This document shows positions 1-7,563 of a DNA stretch of 64,000 bases, piece after piece. This DNA is from KBS50 sp042666615 (GTDB taxonomy: Bacteria; Actinomycetota; Actinomycetes; Mycobacteriales; Micromonosporaceae). The stretch covers positions 129,516 to 193,515 of the forward strand of contig NZ_JBHTDD010000011.1 of assembly GCF_042666615.1 (NCBI RefSeq), given 5' to 3'. A program made the translations under genes and the position numbers. Each line of letters starts with the position of its first letter. Position 1 is the first letter of the stretch. A model generated the notes under the pieces. It searched no databases. It was not told where the DNA came from and saw only the letters and a program-made list of their open reading frames with translations.

Positions 1-804
1 CAGGCACTTGTCAACCTCGCCTACTGCCAGATGAAGCTGCGGCAGTACCCGGCGGCCATCGAGGCCGGCCGACGCGCGGCCGCGCTTGGCCGGAAGATCG
101 AGCACCACGCCACCGAAACCGCGGCACTGCTCAACCTCGGTCCCGCCCTCCTGGCGACCGGACAGGCCGAGGAAGCGAGCACCGTCAGCCAGCGGGCGGT
201 GATGCTGATTCGCGGGTTACGTGGACCGGGCACTGATGGTCAGAAGCTGCGCGCTCTGGAAGGTCAGGCACTGAACACCCACGCCGACGCCCTGGGCCAG
301 CTCGCCGAGAGTCGCACCGCATCGGGACGACACGAGGAGGCCATCGATGCCTACCGAGCGGCAGCGTCGGCCTTCCAGGAACTGGGCATGTCCGCGAACG
401 AAGCCGCGACGCTTACCAACCTCGGTCTCGCCCTGATCCGGGTGGGGCGCGATGCGGAGGCGCTGGCACCGACCAGGCGCGCCGCCGACCTTTTCCGCGC
501 GATTGGCGACCGCACCCTCGAGATCAGGGCCCTGTTCCATGTCATCCAGGCCCTCTTGGGCCTGAACCGGCCGGCGGAGAGTCTGCCCGTCATCCGGAAA
601 GCTCTCGCGACCTGCCAGCAGATAGGCGACCACGAGGGAGAGCGTGAGGCACTGCTCTGCCTTGGTGGCGCACTCGTGGACACGCGTCAGTTGGACGAGG
701 CCATCGTGGTGAACCGGCGGGCAGCACGCCTCTTCCGCAGGGCCGGAGACCACCGGGGCGAAGCCGTGGTCCTCGAGTTCCTGCGAAAAGCACAACGACG
801 ATGA
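1..804 (+). CDS. TPR-repeat protein, 5' end outside the window
   Basis: The frame is open from the first base to TGA at 802-804, so the start lies upstream. The visible 267 residues are almost entirely alpha-helical repeats of about 40 residues with the TPR pattern (for example AATLTNLGLALIRVGRDAEA, then the LLCLGGAL and AVVLEFL helices), like the C-terminal helical halves of actinobacterial NB-ARC/SARP-type regulators or stand-alone TPR scaffolds. No catalytic motif is visible. Its last four bases overlap the ATG of the downstream fragment (ATGA), an odd arrangement because that fragment is only the tail of an oxidoreductase; this suggests a rearrangement joint. The TPR assignment is secure, the partner is unknown. 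Confidence 0.75.
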   Translation, partial: QALVNLAYCQMKLRQYPAAIEAGRRAAALGRKIEHHATETAALLNLGPALLATGQAEEASTVSQRAVMLIRGLRGPGTDGQKLRALEGQALNTHADALGQLAESRTASGRHEEAIDAYRAAASAFQELGMSANEAATLTNLGLALIRVGRDAEALAPTRRAADLFRAIGDRTLEIRALFHVIQALLGLNRPAESLPVIRKALATCQQIGDHEGEREALLCLGGALVDTRQLDEAIVVNRRAARLFRRAGDHRGEAVVLEFLRKAQRR

Positions 805-1076
805 CCCGAACCACCGCGGGCACCGAGGAGCCTTGTGACGCCGTGATCTGGTGTACGGGTTTCCAACCCGATCTCAATCACCTCGCGCCGCTGCTGCCAC
901 GCTGGCGACGGGGGGAGGCGGCCGTACAGGGCACTCGGTCGGTGGACGAGCCTCGCCTCTACCTGCTCGGCTACGGGGATTGGACGGGGCCAGCCTCAGC
1001 CACGCTTGTGGGTGCCGGCCGGACAGCGAAAGCAACCGTCGCCGATATCGCCTCTCGCCTGCACGAGTTGCCGTAG
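801..1076 (+). pseudogene. C-terminal remnant of an ArsO-like flavin monooxygenase
   Basis: The 91 residues contain the C-terminal signature of FAD/NAD(P)H monooxygenases of the ArsO/YhdH-like group: AVIWCTGFQPDL, the second NADP/FAD contact region, then LYLLGYGDWTGPASATLVG. The two Rossmann GxGxxG regions, which should occupy about 250 residues upstream, are absent; a TPR gene lies there instead. The piece is therefore read as a truncated gene left at the edge of the ars locus, although an ATG at 801 would allow it to be translated. ArsO-type genes commonly accompany arsC/ACR3 genes, which agrees with the adjacent operon. Confidence 0.65.
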
Positions 1077-1227
1077 CCGCCGAGGCCCCGGCGACGTGCC
1101 GCAGCAATCGAGGGTGACCCGGTGTGGCACTGGCCCGGCCGGCGACGAGCCCTCCGCGGCAGACCCGGACCGGCTGCCCCGGTCACGAGTGGCGCCAGGT
1201 TGGCGCACACCGCGGACGATGGTGCCG

Positions 1228-1689
1228 TCAGGCGGTGCGGCGTAGCTGCGTGAGGAGCCTCTCCACGCGAGTGCGGATCTCGTCGCGGATCGGGCGGACG
1301 GCCTCGACTCCTTTGCCCGCGGGGTCTTCGAGTTTCCAGTCCTCGTAGCGCTTGCCGGGAAAGACGGGGCAGGCGTCGCCGCAGCCCATGGTGACGATGA
1401 CGTCCGACGATCGGGCCGTGGCGTACTCGAGCAGTTTGGGAGTCTGATCGGTGATGTCGATGCCGACCTCGGCCATGGCTTCGACGGCGGCGGGGTTGAC
1501 GGTGTCGGCGGGGGCGGAGCCGGCGGAGCGGACTTCGACGGTGTCGCCGGCGAGGTGCCGTAGCCAGCCAGCCGCCATTTGGGATCGGCCGGCGTTGTGG
1601 ACGCAGACGAACAGGACGCTGGGCTTGTCGGGCAACGGGATCTCCAAGGTCAGGTGGTTGTCGCAGGCCGCGGCACATGTGGTGCCCAT
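1228..1689 (-). CDS. arsC: Arsenate reductase, low-molecular-weight phosphatase fold
   Basis: This 153-residue protein reduces arsenate to arsenite, in actinobacteria usually with thioredoxin or mycothiol as electron source. It starts with SVLFVCVHNAGRSQMA, whose CX5R loop (C-V-H-N-A-G-R) holds the nucleophilic cysteine, and has VTMGCGDACPVFPGKRYEDW, the redox cysteine/acid loop typical of ArsC. The ATG at 1687-1689 fits the family length; an upstream extension in the same frame would run into the ACR3 gene. It is last in the minus-strand ars operon, 29 bp after ACR3. A second ArsC lies at 2884-3542 and a third phosphatase domain at 3539-4090, so this copy may be the only intact one. Confidence 0.9.
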   Translation of the reverse strand: MGTTCAAACDNHLTLEIPLPDKPSVLFVCVHNAGRSQMAAGWLRHLAGDTVEVRSAGSAPADTVNPAAVEAMAEVGIDITDQTPKLLEYATARSSDVIVTMGCGDACPVFPGKRYEDWKLEDPAGKGVEAVRPIRDEIRTRVERLLTQLRRTA

Positions 1690-1718
1690 GACGGCGTCGG
1701 ACCCGCCGTCGAGGCAGG

Positions 1719-2807
1719 TCACGGCCGAGGCCCGGGAGTGGGGAACAACCGACGACGGGCCCACAAGGACACGTAGACCAGGCCGACGAGAACGGGCACC
1801 TCGATCAGCGGGCCGACGACGCCGGCGAGGGCCTGGCCGGAGGCGATGCCGAAGGTGCCGATCGCGACCGCGATGGCCAGTTCGAAGTTGTTGCCGGCCG
1901 CGGTGAAGGCCAGGGTGGTGGTGCGTGCGTAGGTCAGACCGATGGCCCGGCCGAGCAGGTAGGACCCGGCCCACATGAGGGCGAAGTAGACCAGCAGCGG
2001 CAGGGTGATCCGGGCCACGTCGACCGGTCGGTCGGTGATGGCTTCGCCCTGGAGGGCGAACAGGATGACGATGGTGAACAGCAGGCCGTACAGGGCGACG
2101 GGTCCGACCTTGGGCAGAATCTGCTGCTCGTACCAGTCGCGGCCCTTGGTCTGCTCGCCGAAGCGGCGGGAGAGGTAACCAGCGAGCAGCGGGATGCCGA
2201 GGAAGACAAGCACGTTACCGGCGATGTCCCAGCCCGAAACCTCCAGCGGCGCCGTCCAGGCCGAGCCAGCCCGGCAGCACCGAGAGGTAGAACCAGCCGA
2301 GCAGGCCGAAGGCGAGGACCTGGAAGACGGAGTTGAGGGCGACGAGGACGGCGGCGGCCTCCCGGTCGCCGCAGGCGAGGTCGTTCCAGATGATGACCAT
2401 GGCGATGCAGCGGGCCAGACCGACGATGATCAGGCCGGTGCGGTATTCCGGCTGGTCGGCCAGGAAGACCCAGGCCAGGGCGAACATGAGGGCGGGGCCG
2501 ACGATCCAGTTGAGGACCAGCGAGGAGGCCAGCAGGCGCCGGTCGCCGGTGACCGCGTCGAGGCGGTCGTAGCGCACCTTGGCCAGGACCGGATACATCA
2601 TGACCAGCAGGCCGAGGGCGATGGGCAGCGATATCCCCCGATCTTGACGGTGTCGAGGGCCGCGCCCAGCCCGGGAACGGCTCGACCGAGCAGCAGTCCG
2701 ACGATCATGGCCAGGCCGATCCACACCGGCAGGAACCGGTCGAGGCGCGACAGGCGCGCTACCACCTGTGCGGTGGAGTCGGCTCTGGTGGCGGTGCTCA
2801 TGGACAC
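1719..2807 (-). pseudogene. acr3: ACR3-family arsenite efflux permease, two frameshifts
   Basis: Three consecutive frames together give an almost complete ten-helix ACR3 permease, which exports arsenite made by ArsC. Segment 1 (from GTG 2807 or ATG 2801) ends at DTVKIGG. Segment 2 begins ISLPIALGLLVMMYPVLAK and includes the conserved WNDLACGD region with its functional cysteine. Segment 3 begins PLEVSGWDIAGN and contains TAAGNNFELAIAVA. The first break is a missing base in the C run at 2635-2639; the second is an extra base near 2253-2262, so the overall length stays a multiple of three. The rest is well conserved, which fits either sequencing indels or a very recent pseudogene. Confidence 0.85.
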
Positions 2808-2883
2808 TCCCGTGGATTGTCGATGCTGGCCCGTGCGCGTCGAGCGAGGGCGCCCCTGCTTGGGTGGTTGGGAACGAGCCTGG

Positions 2884-3542
2884 TCATGACGCCGAAACGC
2901 CGAGCTGATGCAGCAGGCGACGGACGCGGCGCTCGATCTCGTCGCGGATCGCCCGCACCTCGGTCAAGCCAAGGCCGGCCGGGTCGGCGACGGTCCAGTT
3001 CTCGTAGCGGGTGCCGGGAAAACGGGGCAGGCGTCGCCGCAGCCCATCGTGACCACGACGTCGGCGGCGCGGATCACCTCGTCGGTCCACGGCTTGGGGA
3101 ACTCGCCCGATATGTCGATGCCGCGTTCGGCCATTGCCGCGATCGCGGAGGGGTTGATCGCGATGCCGGGTTCGCTGCCGCCCGACCAGGCGATCGCTCG
3201 GTCGCCGGCCAGGTGGGTGAAGAAGCCCAGGGCCATCTGGGAACGGCCGGCGTTGTGGGTGCACAGAAACAGCACGACCGGCCGGCCATCACGGTGGTGA
3301 CCCTCGACACGGGCCAGGGCGCGCAGGCGCTGGCGGGCGAACCGCTCGGCGAGTAGTGGCAGGTGGTTCGCGATGCTGGCGGCGGTGGCGAACTGCTCGT
3401 AGCTGCTGTGCAGGAACCGTTCGATGGTTTCGGTGCCGTAGATGCCGTCGAACTGCTCGGCGAGCCGGGTGGCGGCGGTGTGCAGCGCGACCTGCTGGTC
3501 GAGGGTGATCTCCTGGCGTGGCTGGCCGTTGATGTCGGTCAT
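2884..3542 (-). pseudogene. arsC: Arsenate reductase ArsC with N-terminal three-helix domain, one frameshift
   Basis: Residues 1-85 form the helical bundle found in front of one actinobacterial ArsC class (ERFLHSSYEQFATAASI is typical). Residues 90 onward are the phosphatase-fold reductase with FLCTHNAGRSQMA and VTMGCGDACPVFP. Directly after that loop the frame breaks near the A run at 3019-3022; the continuation RYENWTVADPAGLGLTEV to the C-terminus is perfect in the next frame and stops at 2884. One base is missing overall. As written, translation would replace the last ~45 residues by an unrelated tail but leave the catalytic cysteine. The start ATG overlaps the upstream fusion gene by four bases, so translation is coupled. 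Confidence 0.85.
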
Positions 3543-4090
3543 CGGGGACCTCCGGGCAGCACAGCGGGGGCGAGCCGGTCGACGCGGTCGGCGAGATCGG
3601 CGTAGGCAGCTTCGAACGCCTCGTCGGTGTCCACGCGGACCGGGTCCGGGACGGACCAGTGCAGGCGGGGGCGGACCGGTCCGGTCAGTTCTTCGTGGGC
3701 GTTGTCGCAGACAGCGATCACCAGGTCGTCACCACGCACGACGTCGGTGACGTGGGCGGTATTGGTTGGGTCGAGGTCGAGGTGGTGGCGGTGAGCCACG
3801 GCTACGGCGCGAGGATGGACCCGGATCGCCGGCTTCGTGCCGGCGGAGGCGACTTCGCGGCGGGTGCGCTGCTTCCACAGCGCGGCCGCCAGTTGCGAGC
3901 GGGCTGAGTTGTGGGTGCAGACGAACACCACCCGACCCACACCGGTCAGCTGCGGGGTGGCGAGGGCCGCCAGCGTTTCGGTTCGTAGGCGCAGGTGGGT
4001 GCGGCGGCGGTCACCCTCGGAGCGGCCTTTGACGACCAGGTCCGCGTCGGTGGGGACCCGGACGTGGTGGGCGACCAGGTTCGTCGCCAT
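3539..4090 (-). CDS. ArsR-type winged helix (truncated) fused to low-molecular-weight phosphatase
   Basis: Residues 1-45 are the second half of an ArsR winged-helix domain (LVAHHVRVPTDADLVV, then EGDRRRTHLRL as the wing), and residues 50-183 are an arsenate-reductase/LMW phosphatase domain with VFVCTHNSARSQLAAALW. In actinobacteria such fusions normally carry a full HTH. Upstream of ATG 4090 the frame still encodes ISPGEIAHTLD, which belongs to the HTH, but a TGA just before it closes the frame and the first helices are gone. The protein therefore probably cannot bind DNA as usual. It is first in the four-gene minus-strand ars operon and overlaps the next gene by ATGA. Confidence 0.75.
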   Translation of the reverse strand: MATNLVAHHVRVPTDADLVVKGRSEGDRRRTHLRLRTETLAALATPQLTGVGRVVFVCTHNSARSQLAAALWKQRTRREVASAGTKPAIRVHPRAVAVAHRHHLDLDPTNTAHVTDVVRGDDLVIAVCDNAHEELTGPVRPRLHWSVPDPVRVDTDEAFEAAYADLADRVDRLAPAVLPGGPR

Positions 4091-4161
4091 GTCGAGGGTG
4101 TGGGCGATCTCCCCGGGGGAGATCCGGCGTCAATCGACTTCGCGGAGCCGCGAGCAGCGGC

Positions 4162-4251
4162 TCGATCGACAGCGGCGCGGCGAGGTGGCGGGCAGCACGG
4201 CGCGTCGGCGTTGAGATCGATCACGGGATGAGGCGCCTGTTGCTTCGACAC
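4162..4251 (-). pseudogene. 5' remnant of an arsR gene
   Basis: From GTG 4251 about 25 codons read MSKQQAPHPVIDLNADAPCC, closely resembling the N-terminus of the intact ArsR at 37351-37725 (PVLDLDTDTPCCPP), including the vicinal Cys pair. After that the similarity stops and the frame continues as unrelated sequence overlapping the fusion gene. The upstream leader is also conserved between the two loci. The simplest reading is an internal deletion that removed most of arsR and the first part of the following fusion gene. Confidence 0.7.
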
Positions 4252-4278
4252 CCGTCTAGGTTGACATTCCTCTAATCA
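4247..4278 (-). promoter_or_regulatory. Conserved ars leader/operator, copy 1
   Basis: Thirty-two bases here match 37721-37752 at 27 positions (shared core TCTAGGTTGACAT followed by TCTAATCA). In both places the element lies immediately upstream of, and overlaps, the first codons of an ArsR frame on the minus strand. It is read as the autoregulated ars promoter/operator region that drove the minus-strand operon. Confidence 0.6.
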
Positions 4279-4290
4279 GTGTGGAAGCCT

Positions 4291-4307
4291 CTGATTCGAC
4301 AGACGTC
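4291..4307 (+). promoter_or_regulatory. Candidate regulator site upstream of the Cys-pair protein gene
   Basis: CTGATTCGACAGACGTC resembles the motifs at 5903-5920 and 38731-38748 (common core ATTCGACAG or ATTCAACAA). It lies 50 bp before the start at 4358. Similarity is weaker than between the other two copies. Confidence 0.4.
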
Positions 4308-4357
4308 AAGACAGATGTCTGGCGAGCCGATCAGCCCTTGTCAACGAGAGGATCGAC

Positions 4358-4606
4358 ATGAGCAAGAACACTTCCGGCGCCGGCGGCTTCACCGGCGACC
4401 CCGCCGCGGCGCTGCGGGTCACGGGCTCCGGCGCCTGCTGTGGCAGCCCCGCCCAAGCTGTCGGCGGGATCCTTCCGCCGGCTGGTGAGAACGTCAGCGG
4501 TGACCCGTGCTGCGGTAGCCGGCAGGTCGCTGTGGCGGCTGACTCGTGCTGTGGCACCGAGGCGAAGGCTGACGCCATCGCCGCCGGGCAGGGATGTTGT
4601 GCATGA
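4358..4606 (+). CDS. Small protein with four Cys-Cys pairs, ars-associated
   Basis: The 82-residue product has eight cysteines, all in vicinal pairs at residues 27-28, 51-52, 64-65 and 80-81, three of them in the form CCG. The rest is Gly/Ala rich without signal peptide or membrane segment. Vicinal thiols bind As(III) tightly, and its position in an ars locus suggests a cytosolic arsenite-binding or carrier protein; a precursor peptide matured by the coupled peptidase is an alternative. Both are inference. GAGAGG at 4340-4345 is a good ribosome site, and the stop overlaps the start of the M28 peptidase by ATGA. I do not recognise a named family. Confidence 0.7.
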   Translation: MSKNTSGAGGFTGDPAAALRVTGSGACCGSPAQAVGGILPPAGENVSGDPCCGSRQVAVAADSCCGTEAKADAIAAGQGCCA

Positions 4607-5832
4607 CCACCCCAAGCGACCTTCCTGACCTGCTCGAGCGGGTCGGTGCCGACCGGATGGCCGCCACCGTCAGCACCCTTGCCTCGGACCGCATGGCAGG
4701 GCGGCGTGTCGGCTCGGCCGGTGCGGCGGTGGCCCGCGATTGGCTCGTCGACCAGCTCACCGCGCTCAGCGCCGGCGTCCACACCGAGGAGTTCCCCGTC
4801 CGCGCCGTACCGCAGGTGTACGAGAGGCCGACGATCACCTGGGGCGATCGGCGCGGCACCGAGGAGTTGGTGTTCGGGCGGCAGGTCGCGATTCACCCGG
4901 CTTCTGCCGACACGTCCGACAGCCATCGTGGCATCCTCGGCGTCGCGGGCGGCAGGGATGACCCGGCCGGGCGGTGGTTGGCCGTGCCGGCCGAGATGAG
5001 CCTGTTCGACGCCCATCGTGATATCCGCGACGCGGTCGGCTTGCTGGTCCGCCGCCCGGTTGACGCCGAGGGCTGGCAGTTCACCATGCTTGCCGCCCCG
5101 GACCCGGGGCCACTTCCGGTGCTGACCCTCGACCCGGACACCCACCACGCGGTGCTCACCGCCGCCACCGCCAATGACGGCTGGCTGGCCGGTGCCGCGC
5201 CGCTGCGCCGTGCTGACGTGACCGGCGCCAACATCCACGCCCGAATCCGGCGACCCGTCGCGGGTGGTGTCAGTGTGCTCCTGACCGCCCATTACGACGG
5301 TGTTGGCGACCACCCCGGGCTCCGCCTGCCTGGCGCCTCGGACAACGCCACCGGCGTCGCCGTGGTCCTCGAGGCGGCCCGCGTTCTCGCCACCGCGCTG
5401 CCAGCCGGCGTAGGGCTGTCCGTCGCGTTGCTCGACGGGGAGGAGGTTGGTGCTCTGGGCTCCGCCCACCACGCGAGTCAACTCCGCGCCGCGGGCGCCA
5501 CACCTCTGGTCGTCAACGTCGACGGTGCCGGCCGCCTGGAGGGCGCTGCCGCGGTTGAGGCCGGTGGCCCTGCCCACTTCCTCCTCGCCGTGCTCGACCA
5601 GGCCGGGCGCCACACCGGGATGCCCCTGATGGCGGGCCCGGTGGCATCGGACAACCGCCGCTACGGCGGTGCCGGGTTCGCCGCGGTGGGGATCGGTGCG
5701 GGTATGGGTGGCTACCACAGCCCCGCGGACAGCCCTGACAAGGTCGATTCCGCCACCCTTGGCGCGATCGCCCGTCTCGTTGTCGCGACGGTTCACCTCG
5801 CCGCGACGGCACCCGTTACACTTCAATCGTAA
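4603..5832 (+). CDS. M28-family zinc aminopeptidase, translationally coupled
   Basis: The product (409 residues from ATG 4603) has all five di-zinc ligands of family M28: H230 in AHYDG, D247 in ASDNATG, E281 in DGEEVG, D307 in VNVDGAG and H372 in GGYHSPAD, with E280 as general base. An earlier ATG at 4594 exists, but 4603 gives the ATGA overlap with the preceding Cys-pair protein, implying coupled translation. No signal peptide is visible, so it should act in the cytosol. Its substrate is unknown; the coupling suggests the small Cys-rich protein or a thiol conjugate such as a mycothiol/arsenic adduct. The stop codon lies inside a 23-bp palindrome. Confidence 0.85.
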   Translation: MTTPSDLPDLLERVGADRMAATVSTLASDRMAGRRVGSAGAAVARDWLVDQLTALSAGVHTEEFPVRAVPQVYERPTITWGDRRGTEELVFGRQVAIHPASADTSDSHRGILGVAGGRDDPAGRWLAVPAEMSLFDAHRDIRDAVGLLVRRPVDAEGWQFTMLAAPDPGPLPVLTLDPDTHHAVLTAATANDGWLAGAAPLRRADVTGANIHARIRRPVAGGVSVLLTAHYDGVGDHPGLRLPGASDNATGVAVVLEAARVLATALPAGVGLSVALLDGEEVGALGSAHHASQLRAAGATPLVVNVDGAGRLEGAAAVEAGGPAHFLLAVLDQAGRHTGMPLMAGPVASDNRRYGGAGFAAVGIGAGMGGYHSPADSPDKVDSATLGAIARLVVATVHLAATAPVTLQS

Positions 5833-5848
5833 ATCGCCGATAAACGAT
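5826..5848. promoter_or_regulatory. 23-bp palindromic operator, copy 1
   Basis: Arms ATCGTAAATCG and CGATAAACGAT flank one central C. The same architecture (arms ATCGTCAATCG and CGATAGGCGAT around one G) occurs at 37831-37853 directly before an ArsR gene; 19 of 23 positions agree. Read as the binding site of that ArsR, controlling the downstream flavoprotein gene. Confidence 0.6.
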
Positions 5849-5902
5849 AGAGGGAGAGAACGGGCTCTTGCGGCTCCGCCGGCGCCGGCACCGCTACACC
5901 TC

Positions 5903-5920
5903 ATTAATTCGACAGTTCTC
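5903..5920 (+). promoter_or_regulatory. Shared motif before the flavoprotein gene
   Basis: ATTAATTCGACAGTTCTC matches the motif at 38731-38748 before the MFS gene of arsenic locus 2 in 15 of 18 positions, and both are followed by an AGAGG ribosome-binding stretch. It suggests common regulation or common descent of the two leaders. Confidence 0.5.
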
Positions 5921-5938
5921 AACACAGAGGAGTTTCCG

Positions 5939-7354
5939 ATGAGCACCGTGGACGAGCTGCCCGTCGTGGTGATCGGCGCGGGCCCCGTTGGCCTGGCCGC
6001 CGCCGCCCACCTGCACGAGCGTGGCCTGCCCTTCCGTGTCCTGGAGGCCGGTGACACCGCCGGCGCGGCGGTGCGTCAGTGGGGGCACGTGCGGGTGTTC
6101 TCCCCGTGGCGCTACAACATCGACCCGGCCGCCCGCCGGCTGCTCGACGACGCCGGCTGGGTCGCCCCGGCCGAGGACTTACTACCCACCGGCGCAGAGC
6201 TGGTCACCGACTACCTCCAGCCCCTCGCGCAGCTGCCACAGCTCAAGCCCCACCTGCGCTACGCCGCTCGGGTGACAGCGATCAGCCGCCTCGGCCTGGA
6301 CCGACTGCGTACGGCCGGCCGGGAGCGGACGCCGTTCCTGATCCGCCTCGCCGACGGCGACGAGCTGCTGGCCCGGGCGATCATCGACGCGTCCGGCACC
6401 TGGGGAACTCCCAACGTCCTCGGCGCCTCCGGCCTGCCGGCCCGTGGAGAAGCAGAGGCCGGCGCGCACCTGGAGCACGCCCTGCCGGACGTGCTCGGCC
6501 TGGACCGGGACCGGTTCACCGGCCGACACACGCTCGTCGTCGGCGCCGGTCACTCGGCGGCGAACACCCTGCTCTCCCTGGCCGAGCTGGCCGCCGCCGA
6601 GCCCGGCACAGAAGTGACCTGGGCGATCCGCTCGGCCAACCCGGCGCGCACCTATGGCGGCGGAGGAGCCGACGCGCTCCCCGCCCGCGGCGCGCTCGGC
6701 TCCCGGCTACGCGAACACGTGGAAGCTGGACGGGTCCGGCTGCTCACCGGCTTCTCCGTGCACGCACTCACCCCGACGGGGGGGCGGGTCGCCGTGGTGG
6801 TCCGGCACGCCGACCGCGGTGAGGAGTCCGTCGTCGTGGACCGGATCGTCGCCGCCACCGGCTTCCGCCCCGACCACACGCTCGCCGCCGAACTGCGCCT
6901 GGACCTCGACCCGGTAATGGGCGCCACCCGGGCCCTCGCACCCTTGATCGACCCGAACGAGCACTCCTGCGGCACCGTGCCACCGCACGGTGTCGACGAA
7001 CTCGCCCACCCGGAGGTCGGCTACTACGCCGTCGGCATGAAGAGCTACGGCCGCGCGCCGACCTTCCTCATGGCCACCGGCTACGAGCAGGTGCGCTCCG
7101 TCGTCGCCGCCCTCGCGGGCGACTGGGAGGCCGCCCGCGACGTGCAGCTCGACCTGCCGGAGACCGGTGTCTGCAACAGCAATCCCGCTGACACCGCCGG
7201 CACCGAGAGTGCCTGCGGCCCGGCCCCGACGGAGACGGTTGGCAAGGGCCTGGCCACCGGCATCTCTGGCGGTCTGCTGTCCGCACCGCTGAACCGCATC
7301 AATGTCGACGCCGTACCCGCCAGCGGCCAGTCCGGCGGTTGCTGCGGCGGCTGA
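5939..7354 (+). CDS. FAD/NAD(P)H-dependent flavoprotein monooxygenase with Cys-rich tail
   Basis: The 471-residue protein starts with VVVIGAGPVGLAAAAHLHERG (FAD Rossmann), has a second nucleotide site LVVGAGHSAANTLLSL near residue 200, and AATGFRPDHTL plus VGYYAVGMKSYGRAPTFL near the C-terminus. This is the ArsO/flavin monooxygenase layout. It ends with SGGCCGG, a vicinal Cys pair like those of the small protein upstream. The ATG at 5939 has AGAGGAG seven bases before it; a longer frame upstream is not supported. It may oxidise an arsenic or thiol species; substrate unknown. It follows the peptidase by 106 bp that contain two candidate operators. A decayed MFS start follows with TGATG overlap. 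Confidence 0.85.
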   Translation: MSTVDELPVVVIGAGPVGLAAAAHLHERGLPFRVLEAGDTAGAAVRQWGHVRVFSPWRYNIDPAARRLLDDAGWVAPAEDLLPTGAELVTDYLQPLAQLPQLKPHLRYAARVTAISRLGLDRLRTAGRERTPFLIRLADGDELLARAIIDASGTWGTPNVLGASGLPARGEAEAGAHLEHALPDVLGLDRDRFTGRHTLVVGAGHSAANTLLSLAELAAAEPGTEVTWAIRSANPARTYGGGGADALPARGALGSRLREHVEAGRVRLLTGFSVHALTPTGGRVAVVVRHADRGEESVVVDRIVAATGFRPDHTLAAELRLDLDPVMGATRALAPLIDPNEHSCGTVPPHGVDELAHPEVGYYAVGMKSYGRAPTFLMATGYEQVRSVVAALAGDWEAARDVQLDLPETGVCNSNPADTAGTESACGPAPTETVGKGLATGISGGLLSAPLNRINVDAVPASGQSGGCCGG

Positions 7355-7563
7355 TGGCGATCGCCACGATGGCGCCCGCCGAGCCGGCCGTCGGTGGGCG
7401 CCACGGGCGGCGCATCGTCGCCGCTCTCGTCGTCACCCGGTGGGCTACGGCACTCGTCTACGACTCCTGTCCGGAACAAGATGCGGACGTGACCACCTCC
7501 GTGCGGAAAGTCCCGGAAGGGGCGCCGCCGACACGCGGAACCACGCCCGGCGACCGTGACTAA
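7354..7563 (+). pseudogene. N-terminal remnant of an ars-type MFS transporter
   Basis: From the ATG that overlaps the flavoprotein stop, residues around RRIVAALVVT match WRIVAALAVT of the intact MFS protein at 38766-40064. The neighbouring frame continues VGYGT as in that protein. At DNA level the match spans roughly 7405-7480 and then disappears. No membrane helices follow. The gene is a stub; the complete homologue lies in arsenic locus 2. Confidence 0.65.
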
